From: Hemicentrotus pulcherrimus
Lineage: Eukaryota; Echinodermata; Echinoidea; Camarodonta; Strongylocentrotidae
Direction of reading: 5' to 3'
Length of the DNA: 11,037 nucleotides
Assembly (NCBI GenBank): GCA_003118195.1
Contig: BEXV01000274.1
Span: 173,130 to 184,166, forward strand
This document shows, in pieces, positions 1 to 8,280 of the stretch. A program made the position numbers and the translations under genes. Positions within the stretch are counted from its first letter, which is position 1. Each line of letters starts with the position of its first letter. A model generated the notes under the pieces. It made no database searches. It was not told the DNA's origin and worked only from the letters and a program-made list of their open reading frames with translations.

Positions 1-13
1 CCCCCCCCCCCCC
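1..13 (+). repeat. Homopolymer C run at window edge
   Basis: Thirteen consecutive C bases open the window. It may be a true homopolymer or an artefact near a sequence end or gap; the window alone cannot decide. Confidence 0.9.
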
Positions 14-281
14 TCAAAAAAAAGTTATGAATTATTTTGATTGTTTAAGGTAATACAAATACCAATATTATATAAAGTTGTATATTTTATAGATTAATTT
101 TGCACAATTTGATATCACTGACATTATTTACATGTATCATACGTCTAGTATTGTTAGTTTACAATTTGTTCTTCTGAAGGTTTGTGAGATTGATATGGCA
201 GTAAACGTTCATAAAATTGCATATATTGTATTTCCCAATACTTCAGTGTGAGAGATATATAAAGGAAATGGATTGACTCAC
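1..281 (-). other. 5' part of intron after exon f, plus edge poly-C
   Basis: On the minus strand this begins with the donor GTGAGTCAATCC and continues as AT-rich sequence with no recognisable coding segment. It contains one TACATGTA palindrome at 129-136. Bases 1-13 are an uninterrupted C run at the very edge of the window. Confidence 0.7.
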
Positions 282-423
282 AATGAGAGGTCTGTGCTTT
301 GAGAACATCAGTCTGACGGTCGGCTATCTTTCCTTTCAGTCTCTCTATCTCCTGCTTCAACTCTGTGATGATGTTGGTATACTGGGCGATGTGGTAGTTG
401 ACATTCATCTGATTGGGTTTGAC
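282..423 (-). CDS. KIF19: KIF19 exon f: neck linker to neck coiled coil
   Basis: The acceptor TTATTGCAG opens at GTC (423), and a strong donor GTGAGT at 281-276 closes the exon after 47 codons plus one base, so the next intron is phase 1. The product starts [19 protein letters not shown] and continues through [14 protein letters not shown], where hydrophobic residues alternate in heptad fashion with charged ones, as in a coiled coil. The NVxYHIAQYTxII block just after the motor is characteristic of KIF19 and close to the matching part of KIF18. Reading through the donor would add about 43 codons to a stop at 154-156, but those codons look like intron. The next exon must lie beyond the left edge of the window. 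Confidence 0.92.
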
Positions 424-3400
424 CTGCAATAAACAATGTAATTATAATGCATAATAATGCATAGTGGTGGTATTTTACCTGACTGCAAAGAAAACATAAA
501 TGCTTGTTAGTAAACAACCAGAGGACCGATGGCTTTAGGTCCTCTCCGAGTAATGAATGATATCATCTTTGGGAACTTTTGCCGTATTGACCCAGTAATT
601 ACCATGGGTAAGTAAATCGTCTAAGGAGTCAATGACATTTGGGTCTTATGACAAGTGAGTCTCAATTATACAGTACTGTATTTCATAGAAATTTCATTCC
701 CACAAAGTATTTATTTAGTATATTTGGGTAGGAGAAAATATTATCTGATGAAAGGGTTATCTCTGGGAAAAATAAGGAACCTTGATTCAATGGCACAAGC
801 AAGGAACTGGCAGTACGGAAGAGAAAATTCACTATATCATAGAGTAGATATCAAATTGATATGTCAAAAACCAAAAGATCTTTAAAAAATCAACAACAAA
901 AATATTGACTTTGAAGTTCATTCCTGGTTATAATTCCCACATATAGATGATTGAGTGTATTGATGCATGGCAAGTTTTAGGACTAGTTACGCTACCTTCA
1001 GTTTGATTTTCTTGGCTCTATCCGCATACAGCAGTGTGTTCTTAGACTCCTCAAACAGGTAGTCCGCAGGGCTGATGTTGGCTATCATGACCGTGTAGCA
1101 GTTCCCGCCCAGTGAGTCTTTGAGCAGCCTGGTCAGCTTGCTGTCGCGATAGTTGACGTACTTGCCGCCCAGACACAGGGCATTGATGCAGTTGCCCAGA
1201 GCCAGCAGCGAGCGGTTGATGTGAGCACCCTCTATCATCCTCTTGCCACGATTCTGATGGGGGGAAAATAAAATGATATCATGAAAAAGAGGTGTTGCAT
1301 CACAGTTGAGGTTTACTTTTACAATAATACAGAATATCCGGTGCACAAAGTTCCAAAAAAAGCAAGGACATATTTAATCCACGATAAACACAAGTACAAT
1401 TCCTAACTTTCAATTCCTTTCATGTAACACTGTACAATTTTCAGATATTATATGCTTCACAGATTTGCTGATATACAAATGCTGGATCTGTACATATATT
1501 AATTAATGATATAAACGATATGTTACAAGAATGTTCAAGAATAAATGAAAAGTTTTGTTTGTCTTGGATATTCGTTATCAGTCAGTAAATCAGATCAGAC
1601 CCCCACTGCTGAAATATGTACATGGACATTTAAACATTTATTTCATCCCTTTTCCTTTCTCTCTACATAAAACGCAATTCTTAACATGGACAAGCCGTAG
1701 TCCTCCTACACACACACACGACCACCATTTAACATCCTTTCCAAGAGACTACTGACCTTCGTCTGAGAGGCTCTCTCTGAACCGGCCAGGTCGATCATGA
1801 AGAGCTTTCCGATCTTGATCTGCTGGCCGGTGCCGCGGATCCGGCTTTGCTCCTTCACCGTCACCTGGAGCACGGCATGGGAGCGGGAGGAGGTCTTGTT
1901 GGCTGCCGTCGGCTCCTGGGTGCGCTCCTTGTTCCCTCGCATCAGCAGGTTCATGATCTGGCGATATATTAGAAACATGGTCTCATTAGAAATTCAGATC
2001 ACCTGCCTGGGCCCTGTTGCATAAAACATACCACTGATGGCAACTTTGCCATCAATGGTAACTACCATGGAAACTTTGAATTTCATTGGCTGTTGAGCCC
2101 TGTTACCATAGTAGATGCCATCAATGGCAAAGTTAACATCAATGGGAAGTTTTATGCAACGGGGCCCAGATAATGATAATGATGACAAAACTGATATCAA
2201 AATAGCAACGATGGTGTCAAAATAATGATGAGATCAGTTAAGCTGATGTCGAACGATAATGAACCAATTATTATTTATGATTATGGCTATAATGATGGTA
2301 ATTATGATCAGATTAAGTGTAAGAATGAAACCCTGCACACCGAACCCACGCCAGAGAATGGTTCCATGATTGTTTGTGAGCCTTTTAAGTTTTTACCTTC
2401 ATTTAGAGTTTATCTTAAACTTTATACTAAATTTCTCTTTCCAGAAGTTATTTTAAAAGCTAACATTTTTAATATAGTATACTGGCACGGATCCTAAACA
2501 GACAAGGCAAAATATTATCCGGTAATTGTTCCTGGGCATTCAAGTGAATTTCTTACCTCTGTTGTGGAAGTTGTTGAGATCTGTTGGATACCAGCTACTT
2601 GAACATTGCCTGATGCATCCTCTCTTAAATCTAAGAAACCAGATGATGGGTGTAGGAGATCACGGATCATCTCATTGTAGATCTACGAGGGAAAATAAAG
2701 GATGAAAACTGATTATGATGTGAATATTCAATGACAGTACTTGCTTTAACTTTATATCTACCTACTTATGGGCTTGAGGACACCTAAAATAGGAGCAAAA
2801 TAATATTCTTACATCAAAACATTCCTGAGATAGCTAAGGCAAAAACATCCTCTAATTCCTACATATTCTAATTATTCAAGAAAGTTTGTTGCAAGGCATC
2901 TTACACGATACTTTCGCAAGACAATGTGAACTGATTTTGTTTCACTGTCCATTTTATGTCTACCTGTCTTTAATTAAATTCTGAGAAATGGAATTCCCTA
3001 CTTCAAGTAGGAGTTGACTAATTTTATTTCATCACTATCCAGTGAATGAGCTGATATTTAATGTTCAGATATATTTGCAGATAACAGGGTCACAGAAATT
3101 TGTTGTTTTGTCATAATTTTAACAGTGTATGTGCACTTGCATTAACAGCTCATTTGTGTGTGTAGCTGAAATTTGCAGTGACGCAGTCCAATAACAATAT
3201 GGTAAAAAGGAATTTTGGGGTCAAATTACTCACCTCCAGGTATGACATGGTGACCGAGAAGACCTTCTCTTCTTTTTTAGATTCCATCTCAGTGAAGAGA
3301 TGATTGAGAGCTCTGGCCATGATACCCGGCTCGTCGTCTGTACCAAGCATTGTGTACGTCTTACCGGCACCTGCACAATCACAATGAGAGGAGGGAGAGA

Positions 3401-3547
3401 AATAAAGGCTGATTATGATCATAATCGGAATCAAAATCAAAATTATAAAAAAAATAATGATTAAGTTAATAATCACAATCTAAGTCATAACCATAGTCGT
3501 AGTCATAAACATAATCATCATCTCCATCGTCGACGGACGTCATCAAC

Positions 3548-3618
<71 letters not shown>

Positions 3619-5264
3619 TATTACCATCATGATATTTATGATTTCCATTCTACTGCTTTTTTTTCAGGGGGTGCCACTTGAATTTGTAGGGTCTGTATAC
3701 ATTGTAAGCATGTTAAAGATGTAAATCTGTTTAGAATTTAAAATTTTGAGGGTTCAGAGGGTTCACAAATATGGGCACAGAAAAAGTGGATCTTGTCAAG
3801 AGAACTAATAAAGAAAATAAGAAAACAGAACATCATCAAAAAGCTACCAAGCCCAAAAAGCAGACTCCCACCCCCATTTACATGATTTTATTATGACAGT
3901 TATCCCATAATTGTGAAGAAAAAAAATCATGAAATAATATCATTGTTATTAAAGAAACATGGCATGTATCATGCACTTATTATTTTCATAAAGATGTAAA
4001 AATAAAAATAATGATTGAATTGCAGAGTATCAACAAATCTGACTAGTATTTTTTGTTTTACTTGTAGCACTCATATTGGTGTGTACGTCACAGAGCTATC
4101 ATCAGATAGAAATCATGAATGTTAGTATTGTTATAAAAAAAACATGGCATGTATCATGCACATATATTCTCTTAATGAAGATGTAATCAATGAAAAAAAT
4201 GATTTTTTAAGTATTGACAAATCTGACTACCGGGTAGTACTTTTTTGTTTTACTTGTAGCACTCATATTGGTGTGTATACGTCAGTCACATAGCGTTCGT
4301 CAGAGTGTTTGTCAAGAAGCCTTTTTATGACGCAGGTGTACAATTCAAAAAGATAAAAATCACCTGCTTTTCCTTAACCATGAATATTGAGCATTCTACT
4401 CAGACCATAGAGAATGAATTACAATCATGCAAGATGATTTACGCAATCAATCAAGGTCGATCGAAGTTGCGAGACAACTTCTATACCAGAGAAAAACTAT
4501 GAGGAACGCAAATTTTCCTAAGAGGTTTTTATGATTTACATGTATATGTATCGAGTCTGACAGCCCTTCTCGAGTTTAGACACGCTCATTAAACATACCT
4601 ATCTAGATCGATAATTTGATATATTTCAATCAGTCACATTTTAATAGACCAGGCATGATACAATGAATTTGTGCATCAATTGAAATCTTAATTTTCTTTA
4701 ATTTGCAGGGGATAAAGGTGCCTATTTACATGTATCTAATTTGAATGACAGTCATTCAAGAAAATTACACTTTCAAATAATACACTATCTTCTTTTGATA
4801 TACATGTATATATTTCTATATTAGAACATCAGCAACTATCACCAACAAAAAAGACTAATAACAAGCACTTTCTTTCAGTCATCCATTTCTTGAATGTTGA
4901 AAATGAAAACATGCAGAAGTATTAACAATCTTTTAGAAATGTTCCTTCTCACTGCAGGTGGACTATATATAATATAATGTTGGACGCCCACTCATTCTCC
5001 TGGATATGAATTCAATTTGAAAGAAAAGTGGGGAAACAAGCAATCCATCGACTTATTGGCAAAACACCCGCTCGCTCAAGACCTAATAAGTATACACCAA
5101 GCATGATAAAATCATTCACCGACTAATCTTCGATTGGCAACAATACACCTCCACCTGCCTCTCATGATACTAACATTCTCAGGAGAATGTTAACTAGGTG
5201 CTAGCAGGTGTTATGTGATTCACAGACGTCATTAATACACCCCCACATGATCATAATCCATGGA

Positions 5265-5299
<35 letters not shown>

Positions 5300-5956
5300 A
5301 AAGAGGGAGAGTGAGAGAAAGGGGGAAAGGGAGAGAGAGGGGATGGAGAGAGACTGGGGGAGGGATGAAGAACAAATACAGGCTGACAGAAGATGAATAG
5401 GGGCAATTTATTATGGGAGGGTGAAGGGAAAAGAGGGATGAGAGGAGAGGAGAGGAGTTGAAGAGAGAAGAGAGATGACAAGACCAGAGGAGATGATGAA
5501 AGGATGAAATAAAGAGAAAAAAGACAAGAAATGAGAGAAGAAAGGAGAGAAGAGAAGATCAAAAGAGAAGACAAGAGAATACAAGACGAAGATAGGAGAG
5601 ATCATGAGAAAATGCAGGAGAAGAAAGGAGGAGATTTCAGAGGAAAGAGATTTTAAAAAAGGAAAATGAGAGAAGATGCAAAACAAGAAGAGGTGAGGAC
5701 ATAGGGAGAGAGTAAGAGAGGAAAGAAAAAAAAAAGGAGAGGACAGTCCTAGAGAGAAGATGTGGTTAAAACAGAGTGGACGAAAAGGCAAGAACATGCA
5801 AAGATAAATTGAAAAGGAGATAAGGACACGCACATGTATAAGGAGACGGAGATACATCCTTTTGATGAGCTCAAGAAATAAATAGAAAGGAAGAGAGAAA
5901 GAGAGAGAGAGAGAGATATGTACACAGAGAGAGGGAGAGAGAGAGGGGGAAGAAGG

Positions 5957-5994
<38 letters not shown>

Positions 5995-7366
5995 ATAGAT
6001 GGAAGATAACAACATGTGGAATTGGTGTGATTAGCTCATGCCTGATTTGAGCAATAACACGGTGGCACGAAAAGAGGGCGATGAAGGCAGCCTTTTCGTA
6101 TCCCTCCAAACCTTCGATCGATGTTTAACAGGTGATTTAACAGCAACCAAGGATACATGTTTCAATAATGATCAAGAGCGTGGTAGCAAAATGCCTCTCA
6201 AATTCAATTTCACAGGCAGATCTTGAATGGAAAATCTAAGGATCTGGTTATATTTTTATTCTATTGCTTTTATTTGTGTTTGCTGAGTGATAGTTTAAAT
6301 AATTAAATTGGTTTCTATCAAAACTGGGTCATAATAATCTTTTCACCATTGATAAGAGTCATTCTAGGAGGGGAAAAAAAATAGAAACAAATACAAATTC
6401 TACTACACAAAATGTAATGCACACAATTTTGTTTTTCTTCATTTGTATCTATACTTCCTGTTGAATTGTATCTTTTATTGTGTATTGTATTTTGTACCTT
6501 GTAATGCTAGTGGAGAATATATTTCCTTTTTTTTGGAGAAAAATTGTTTCTGATCAACATCCAATTTTCTGGTATTTTATTCGCCTTGTTCTACATATCT
6601 CCTAGGCAAGAACTTCATTAAAGGTAAAGACCAGTTATGGTCATGCGATTGCATTGTGAAAGAAACGTTGTGGAATCGATCAGAAAAGGTTGATCATCTA
6701 GCATCTAGCATCTGCAAGGTTCTGGAATCATCAAAATGATAAGAAATTTGGCCCATTCTTCGTAAAGTTACAAGCACTATATACAGAAAGATGTATATGG
6801 GACTACCCTATATCTCTCACAGACCATGAGAGAAACAAATTTACCAAATATATGAATTAGTATGCGGTTTTTTTTTCCCGGCAAATTTTTTATCATCATG
6901 TATTAGTCGAAACATATTCTTTCACATGACTGGTAATGAGAGCTTCCATTTCATTTTTTGAAATTGGGGCGTTTCCAATACTGGTCTTTACCTCTAACAC
7001 ACACAAAATGTCCATACGACAGCAAAAGAACATATAAGAGATATTTTGTAGTAATATAGCTCTGGAATGAAAAATACATATATAAAATATGACAGGGTAG
7101 AATCCATACTATCCTTGAAGGATACAAAATCCATGTGAGCTCATGTTAACTACATGTAATTAATAAATATTAAACTGACTGTAATTCTGTATGCACAATA
7201 TTTTTCATACATCAAAGACGGGAATCGCAGTGAATACAAGAAAAAGAAGTAGAAAAAGAAAAATTGTTAAAATTGTACCTGTTGCTCCATACGCAAAGAC
7301 AGTAGCATTGTACCCCTCAGTCACACGCTGTATGAGATCCTTGGTTGTTACATCATAGACCTCCGC
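282..7366 (-). CDS. KIF19: KIF19-like kinesin-8 motor, partial (six internal exons)
   Basis: The coding sequence joins 7366-7279, 3370-3234, 2682-2557, 1957-1757, 1253-996 and 423-282; every intron is GT-AG and the frame stays open for 952 nt. Seen: P-loop GATGAGKT, switch I NKTSSRSH, switch II DLAGSE, then [26 protein letters not shown] and the neck-linker start RAKKI. Family knowledge: kinesin-8 proteins are plus-end-directed motors that also shorten microtubules, and vertebrate KIF19 acts at the tips of motile cilia to limit their length. The segments [24 protein letters not shown] and [19 protein letters not shown] match my recollection of KIF19 better than KIF18A/B. Inferred: orthology and a ciliary role. 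About 80 N-terminal residues and the whole stalk and tail lie outside the window, so no start or stop codon is annotated. No frameshift or internal stop is seen, so the gene looks intact. Confidence 0.93.
424..995 (-). other. Intron between exons e and f
   Basis: A 572-nt phase 0 intron with donor GTAGCG and acceptor TTATTGCAG. It is AT-rich and I see no repeat, RNA gene or conserved coding segment in it. A plus-strand open frame at 655-885 has no recognisable protein content. Confidence 0.85.
996..1253 (-). CDS. KIF19: KIF19 exon e: alpha4-L12-alpha5, last strand and neck linker start
   Basis: This 258-nt exon (86 codons) follows CCCCATCAG and ends before GTAGCG, phase 0 at both ends. In order: [20 protein letters not shown] (relay helix region), the L12 loop CLGGKY at 1175-1158, [18 protein letters not shown] (main microtubule-contact segment), [17 protein letters not shown], and [15 protein letters not shown], where the neck linker begins. 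These are the C-terminal elements of every kinesin motor domain. Two points differ from what I recall of vertebrate KIF19: the L12 loop is about two residues shorter, and the junction reads YADRAKKI rather than YAGRAKNI or YANRAKNI. No frame disruption is present. Confidence 0.96.
1254..1756 (-). other. Intron between exons d and e
   Basis: A 503-nt phase 0 intron with donor GTCAGT and a pyrimidine-rich acceptor TTTTCCCCCCATCAG. It is mostly AT-rich, with a short ACACACAC run near 1709-1718. No element or gene is recognised. Confidence 0.88.
1757..1957 (-). CDS. KIF19: KIF19 exon d: switch I and switch II
   Basis: This 201-nt exon has 67 codons, phase 0 at both ends, with acceptor ATCGCCAG and donor GTCAGT. 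It begins [20 protein letters not shown] and carries the switch I motif NKTSSRSH at 1900-1877 and the switch II motif DLAGSE at 1792-1775. Both motifs sense the ATP gamma-phosphate and are intact. Between them lies [15 protein letters not shown] and a basic [11 protein letters not shown] strand. [16 protein letters not shown] and [15 protein letters not shown] are strongly KIF19-like. The exon is clearly more GC-rich, especially at third positions, than the AT-rich introns around it. Confidence 0.97.
1958..2556 (-). other. Intron between exons c and d, carrying a foldback element
   Basis: A 599-nt phase 0 intron with donor GTAAGA and acceptor ATCGCCAG. It contains the foldback element at 2007-2169 and, beside it at about 2169-2320, a degenerate GATAAT/GATGAT-like stretch. 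The remainder is AT-rich with no coding signal. Confidence 0.88.
2007..2169. mobile_element. Foldback MITE-like element
   Basis: The two ends are inverted copies. The left arm 2007-2074 begins CTGGGCCCTGTTGCATAAAA, and the reverse complement of the right arm 2102-2169 begins CTGGGCCCCGTTGCATAAAA. By eye the 68-bp arms match at about 56 positions, leaving a spacer of about 27 bp, so nearly the whole element can fold into a hairpin. It has no coding capacity, which is the pattern of a non-autonomous foldback transposon. I could not identify a convincing target-site duplication, so the exact ends and the superfamily are unassigned. Confidence 0.82.
2557..2682 (-). CDS. KIF19: KIF19 exon c: [10 protein letters not shown] segment and loop 8 region
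   Basis: This exon is easy to miss because no useful methionine-led frame marks it. On the minus strand, an acceptor in ATTTTCCCTCGTAG opens ATC TAC AAT GAG, and a donor GTAAGA closes it after exactly 42 codons in phase 0. The translation starts [19 protein letters not shown], continues [17 protein letters not shown] and ends TTSTTE. The preceding exon ends SYLE and this one begins IYNE, which restores the kinesin motif SYLEIYNE. The REDxxGNVQVAG stretch is the usual strand and loop before the switch I helix. Codon third positions here are richer in A and T than in the next two exons. Confidence 0.95.
2683..3233 (-). other. Intron between exons b and c
   Basis: A 551-nt phase 0 intron with donor GTGAGT and acceptor CCCTCGTAG. 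It is AT-rich and holds one small perfect inverted repeat, CCTACTT-C-AAGTAGG at 2997-3011. Nothing else is recognised. Confidence 0.88.
3234..3370 (-). CDS. KIF19: KIF19 exon b: second half of Walker A to strand beta-4
   Basis: The acceptor is TTGTGCAG and the donor GTGAGT. The first two bases complete the split glycine codon, giving [10 protein letters not shown], so the full P-loop GATGAGKT is built across the 3.9 kb intron. The lysine and threonine of GKT (3362-3357) are the residues that contact the nucleotide phosphates and magnesium. The exon continues with [15 protein letters not shown], a lysine/glutamate-rich turn (MESKKEEK), and ends TMSYLE in phase 0. The DEPGI motif after TMLG is typical of kinesin-8. 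The 46 codons (including the split one) are the length I expect for this segment in KIF19. Confidence 0.95.
3547..3618 (+). repeat. (CAT)n microsatellite
   Basis: There are 24 successive triplets, 23 CAT and a single CAC at 3559-3561. On the minus strand this reads as a run of ATG and creates a meaningless poly-methionine frame. It sits inside a wider degenerate AT/TCA-rich zone from about 3405 to 3650. Confidence 0.97.
3921..4300 (+). repeat. Diverged tandem duplication, two units of about 185 bp
   Basis: The second unit repeats the first at an offset of 185 bp. Shared landmarks in order are ATCATGAA, ATTGTTAT (3942 and 4127), ACATGGCATGTATCATGCAC, ACAAATCTGACTA, TTTTTTGTTTTACTTGTAGC and ACTCATATTGGTGTGTA. 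Short insertions and deletions separate the copies. No coding potential is seen. Confidence 0.9.
5171..5192. repeat. Perfect 10-bp inverted repeat
   Basis: TAACATTCTC (5171-5180) and GAGAATGTTA (5183-5192) are exact reverse complements separated by AG. A weaker outer pair, ACACCT at 5145-5150 and AGGTGT at 5206-5211, surrounds it. It lies deep in an intron, so no transcriptional role is assigned. Confidence 0.85.
5269..5999 (+). repeat. Polypurine (GA-rich) tract with (GA)n microsatellites
   Basis: The plus strand is overwhelmingly A and G for about 730 bp. Pure GA runs occur at 5269-5295, about 5900-5915 and about 5962-5991, with degenerate GAGG/GAAG units between. On the minus (transcribed) strand it is a polypyrimidine tract, and its long open frames there are leucine/serine-rich artefacts. 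Confidence 0.93.
7279..7366 (-). CDS. KIF19: KIF19 exon a: strand before the P-loop and first half of Walker A
   Basis: This 88-nt exon is preceded on the minus strand by a T-rich stretch ending TTTTCAG and followed by the donor GTACAA. It encodes 29 codons plus one base, starting [11 protein letters not shown] and ending [12 protein letters not shown]. In kinesins the segment [10 protein letters not shown] forms the helix and strand leading into the nucleotide-binding P-loop. The last base is the first base of a glycine codon completed by the next exon, so the downstream intron is phase 1. The upstream acceptor gives phase 0 if the first codon is GCG, which fits family alignment (the preceding exon should end with the FD..xTATQ segment). 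That preceding exon was not found in the window. Confidence 0.93.
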
Positions 7367-8280
7367 CTGAAAATACAAAGAAATACAAGAAATACCTTGA
7401 TAGGACACTGTTTCATTAGTTCCAACAAAATTGTGCAATAGAAGACAAAAAATTATTCTGGCAAGGATACCAAGAAAACCTTTATGAAATTTATATTAAA
7501 GGAACGAAAAATGCCTTTACAAATTACCCTTACATAATTTCAATTGGATTTGTAGGTTTGCTACTACCTTTTGTCAAAGATTTTAATTTAGGTTTGATTT
7601 ATGCCATTAGCTATAATTGCCCAGACAGCAATAATACTATTGGCATGCTGGCTAGTATGAATAAACCATTTAATTTCCGCTCCATCGAGGATAGGCTCTA
7701 ATGGAGCACTCAAACACTTTCATCATCTCGTCTATAATTCTATCCCTGGAAATTGACATCCTTTTTTCATCCAACCAATTCAATACCATCCCTGAAACAA
7801 TACCTGCATCCATACGTAGTAATATTTGCAGTATTTCCATGGCAACAGAGCGGAGACAGACAAACGCACTGCTGACTTGCAATCAACTTGATTAAAATGT
7901 GATCTACATGTACCAAGGCTGCATTTAAAAACGAGTTAGGAGCTCTAGGGTAGTGGCAATTAAACCAATCAATAGAGCTGTATTTCATGATTGCATAAAT
8001 TCAAATAGCCAAAAGTAGAAAGTGAGAGAATAATAGGTACATACAGAGTGTAAATGTTTCATGATAGAGATCATATTGATCGACTGTTATCAATCAATCT
8101 CTAATTGACGTGCTTGTCATACAATGTATATGATACAATAGCAAATGATCGGTATAGAAATTGCATCAATTGGAAACTTTGTTTTTTGCTTCTTCTTTTC
8201 CTCATTTTAAAGGGGAATGGTACGGCTTTGTGTAAAGAACTCTGTCAGGTAAAACTTGGGTTTGAGTATGACGATGAGAA

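Larger units (their letters stand above)
3371..7278 (-). other. 3.9 kb intron splitting the P-loop codon
   Basis: A phase 1 intron with donor GTACAA and acceptor TTGTGCAG that interrupts the second glycine codon of GATGAGKT. It is about seven times longer than the other complete introns. From the acceptor side it holds the CAT microsatellite (3547-3618), a tandem duplication (about 3921-4300), AT-rich DNA with several TACATGTA palindromes (4500-4810), a perfect hairpin (5171-5192), and a polypurine tract (5269-5999). From 6000 to 7278 I see only AT-rich sequence without a gene or clear repeat. Confidence 0.88.

Noticed and set aside
154..281. Read-through of the last kinesin exon to a stop codon at 154-156 as the true C-terminus
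   Set aside because: A strong GTGAGT donor lies at 281-276 and the following codons show no coiled-coil or KIF19 similarity. An alternative short isoform cannot be excluded without transcripts.
1994..2200. Minus-strand frame of 68 codons
   Set aside because: It lies across the foldback element and its two inverted arms; it is not a gene.
3466..3648. A minus-strand frame with a run of methionines
   Set aside because: It is a direct translation of the CAT microsatellite.
5411..6109. A long minus-strand open frame (232 codons) and two overlapping ones across the GA-rich region
   Set aside because: Their composition is almost entirely serine, leucine, phenylalanine and proline, produced by reading a polypyrimidine tract. 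There is no domain, and they lie in an intron.
282..7366. Assignment as KIF18A/B instead of KIF19
   Set aside because: KIF18-type features ([22 protein letters not shown] after a different strand, HIPYRNSKL) are not matched, while [24 protein letters not shown] and [19 protein letters not shown] fit KIF19. The P-loop alone (GATGAGKT) does resemble KIF18.
7670..7988. Overlapping frames on both strands near 7.7-8.0 kb, considered as the missing upstream exon
   Set aside because: None contains the FD..FD or VALRVRP-type segments expected before AEVYDV, and no consistent splice-site pair fits phase 0.
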